NCBI GenBank assembly: GCA_016840305.1
Contig: JAEOSP010000277.1
Span: 1-14,862 of the forward strand
Length of the DNA stretch: 14,862 nucleotides
Direction: 5' to 3'
Origin: Candidatus Hodarchaeota archaeon
GTDB lineage: Archaea; Asgardarchaeota; Heimdallarchaeia; Hodarchaeales; Hodarchaeaceae
The notes beneath the pieces are model-generated. The model was not told where the DNA came from, did no database searches, and saw only the letters and a program-made list of their open reading frames with translations. Shown here one piece after another: positions 12,988 through 14,862 of this stretch (its first letter is position 1; the number at the start of each line of letters is the position of its first letter). Position numbers and translations under genes: made by a program.

Positions 12988-14862
12988 CTACTGTTCTGTG
13001 AAAGAGCTTAGTCCTCTGAAAGTTAGTTCTAAAACCTTGGTTCTACCTTTTTGGTTTTCCTTTAAATAACCTATCGCTGTTAATTGTTTAATTCTTTTTC
13101 TTGCCGTTGGCCGACTAATTCCCAATTCGTATGCTACATGGGTGTAAGAAGGATGTTCGCCAATATTATTTCGCTTGTAAACAAATCTTAATATCTCAAG
13201 GAGATGAAGGGGGATTTTAGCCAGCACTTTAGGCTGGACATCTTTTGTTTCTTTTTCAATTGCTTTTATTTGACTCTCTGGTACAATTTGGTCATCTAAG
13301 GAAATTAAAATTACGAGATTTAAGAATATGGCAATTTCTCTAATTTTATAAATAAACACGAGTGTTTCCTTAAATCCATACTTTGAAATTAAGAAGTCTA
13401 ACCGTTCTATCAAGACAATATTTTTAGGAGCTAAGGTTTCAAAGAGAGAAATGATTTTCTGGAAAAGAGAGTCATATTCTTCTTCAAGAGATGTTTCTGC
13501 AAGCCAAAAAAATTTAAAACTTCCATCGAAACCAGACCTATACTCCATTTCAGGAGTTCTAGACAGTATCCAACCAGAGTACCCAATTCTTAACATATCA
13601 CTGAAAATCTCTCTGGAAAATAGAGGATCTTCTTCTTTGATTAAGTATACGTTTTGATCTTCGATTTTAAATTTCAATAGCTCCTCCTTCATCTTATCTT
13701 CTAATCCCTTTTGTTTTGTAATATCACGCCAAATACTCCCTATTCTGAAACCTTTTTGTGTTTTAATTGGAAATATATTAATTTGGACAAATTTATGGCC
13801 CAGATTCAATGCAATTTCTGTGATAAGAGGTCTCGAAATCCAATCGGCCTTCCCTGTTTCGGAAAGAGCTTCGATTCGAGAAATAATTAATTTACCAGAA
13901 TCAGAAGCGAGTACGTGTTTTGGAATTACTGGTGTATAAACCTCCCAGAATTGTCTTCCCAAGGCCTTTTCTGCATCTATTTCTGTTAAATTCTCTATAG
14001 CATTATTCCACTCGATAATTCTACCCTCCTCGTCAATTAGTGCTATCCCATCTGTTGAATGTTCAATGATACCTCTGACTTTTCTTTCACTATCACGTAA
14101 AGTCTCAATTAATTCGTACAGTCTCAATTCATTTTCTCTTAGTGTTTTTTCCGCTTCTTTAATCAAAGTAATGTCGATAATAGTAAAGAAAACCTTGGAT
14201 AATGTATCTTCATAATCAGAAACAACTGATAACCGACCAAGTCCATGAATTACTTTTCCTTTTGACGTAGTAGTTTGTAATTCCATCTCAAAGGATTCTT
14301 GCCCAAATAAAATTGATGAAATTGCTTGCTTAACAAATGGAAAACCCTCAGCAGGCATTAATAATGTTTGAACCTCTTCTTTGTTCTTCAATTCGTAAAG
14401 ATTCAAGAATGATTCGTTTGCATCAACAAATATTATTTTTTTAAGAATCTGACGTAGATTTTCCTGGTTGTCGGATAGGAAATTCAAGACTTCTTGGGAA
14501 TTACTTAGTTTTTTCTTTTCTATTAGATATTCTTTGATTTCAGATAAATCGAATTCCATTAAAGGAACGGGAGATTCCTCAAATAAACTACGAAACCTTG
14601 ATTCACTAGTACGAAGCCTGTTTTCAGCTTTTTTACGTTCTGTAATATCCTCTAAGATCATTATCACTCCATTTGTTTTCCCATCTATGACTAATGGTAC
14701 GATTTTTGATGAAGAATAGAGTAGTTGACCTTTATAGGGACCAATAGTCGGTGTATATTCATAATCATCCAGAAAATAGGGGGTACCTGTCTTTATTACC
14801 TCCTTATATTCCTCTTCCCATCTAATGGAACCTGGAACAGAATCAAAAAGATTTTTCCCTAG
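12988..14862 (-). CDS. Partial PAS-PAS-PAS-DUF835-winged-helix sensor-regulator
   Basis: The frame is open to the right edge, so the N-terminus is missing; 624 residues are in the window. Numbering from the edge: the end of a first PAS domain to about 75 (finishing VIMILEDITERKKAE); a second PAS at about 84-235 (RFRSLFEESPVPLMEFD, with a 30-residue insertion, ending FFTIIDITLIKEAE); a third at about 256-385 (VRGIIEHSTDGIALIDEEG ... GSIWRDITKQK); a DUF835 domain at about 400-530 (VYLIKEEDP, GYSGWILSRTPE, LDFLISKYGF, LVILISLD); and a C-terminal winged helix (SYTHVAYELGISRPTARKRI). PAS domains bind ligands or cofactors; DUF835 is a mainly archaeal domain of unknown function; the winged helix should bind DNA. 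No histidine-kinase domain or conserved His is seen, so I infer a cytosolic one-component regulator. The GTG at 14665 is internal, not the start. Confidence 0.88.
   Translation of the reverse strand, partial: LGKNLFDSVPGSIRWEEEYKEVIKTGTPYFLDDYEYTPTIGPYKGQLLYSSSKIVPLVIDGKTNGVIMILEDITERKKAENRLRTSESRFRSLFEESPVPLMEFDLSEIKEYLIEKKKLSNSQEVLNFLSDNQENLRQILKKIIFVDANESFLNLYELKNKEEVQTLLMPAEGFPFVKQAISSILFGQESFEMELQTTTSKGKVIHGLGRLSVVSDYEDTLSKVFFTIIDITLIKEAEKTLRENELRLYELIETLRDSERKVRGIIEHSTDGIALIDEEGRIIEWNNAIENLTEIDAEKALGRQFWEVYTPVIPKHVLASDSGKLIISRIEALSETGKADWISRPLITEIALNLGHKFVQINIFPIKTQKGFRIGSIWRDITKQKGLEDKMKEELLKFKIEDQNVYLIKEEDPLFSREIFSDMLRIGYSGWILSRTPEMEYRSGFDGSFKFFWLAETSLEEEYDSLFQKIISLFETLAPKNIVLIERLDFLISKYGFKETLVFIYKIREIAIFLNLVILISLDDQIVPESQIKAIEKETKDVQPKVLAKIPLHLLEILRFVYKRNNIGEHPSYTHVAYELGISRPTARKRIKQLTAIGYLKENQKGRTKVLELTFRGLSSFTEQ

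Noticed and set aside
1..14862. CRISPR array, toxin-antitoxin pair or defence island.
   Set aside because: No regularly spaced repeats of 24-40 bases, no Cas-like motifs and no recognisable toxin-antitoxin or defence genes were seen on either strand.

Overview
The window looks like AT-rich archaeal chromosomal DNA, plausibly Asgard (Lokiarchaeia- or Heimdallarchaeia-like) or another protein-rich mesophilic archaeon. The grounds are a DUF835 domain joined to PAS domains (a largely archaeal arrangement), a large TPR protein, an archaeal-type split aconitase-family hydratase (LeuC/LeuD pair), TATA-box promoters about 25-28 bases before starts, GGTG/GGAG-type ribosome binding sites and a membrane protein with several N-glycosylation sequons. 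The phylum is an inference from gene content only.

Left part (1-2400): the 3' portion of a gene whose product faintly resembles rolling-circle replication initiators, followed by clustered stem-loops and pairs of short direct repeats about 11 bases apart. Then comes a small leftward ORF that continues, past one in-frame stop codon, into a transmembrane helix. This area looks like accessory or decaying mobile DNA.

Middle-left (2400-7050): a protein of 16-17 TPR units whose reading frame starts at no ordinary codon; a stretch of six or seven consecutive stem-loops containing a 51-codon ORF; a type I-like membrane protein with a sugar-modifiable ectodomain and a long helical cytoplasmic part; a small winged-helix regulator, possibly cut short by a stop codon; and about 500 bases of non-coding or degraded sequence.

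Middle-right (7050-10600): a leftward classical short-chain dehydrogenase (SDR) preceded by one or two very small ORFs, a three-helix membrane protein, and a complete IS4-type insertion sequence with matching ends, followed by a hairpin-rich gap and the severed N-terminus of a MASE3-type sensor.

Right part (10600-14862): a leftward two-gene operon for an isopropylmalate/homoaconitate-type hydro-lyase (large then small subunit, 4-base gap), a divergent small helical protein with a TATA box placed for leaderless transcription, and the 3' part of a leftward PAS-PAS-PAS-DUF835-winged-helix protein that continues off the window. This last protein looks like a one-component sensor-regulator with no kinase domain.

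The dependable functional calls are the SDR, the LeuC/LeuD pair, the transposase, the TPR protein and the PAS/DUF835/wHTH regulator. I did not find a clear defence island, CRISPR array or rRNA/tRNA gene. The most novel-looking items are the sensor-regulator architecture, the Rep-like gene with its repeats, the structured stretch 4300-4604 and the non-canonical start of the TPR gene.
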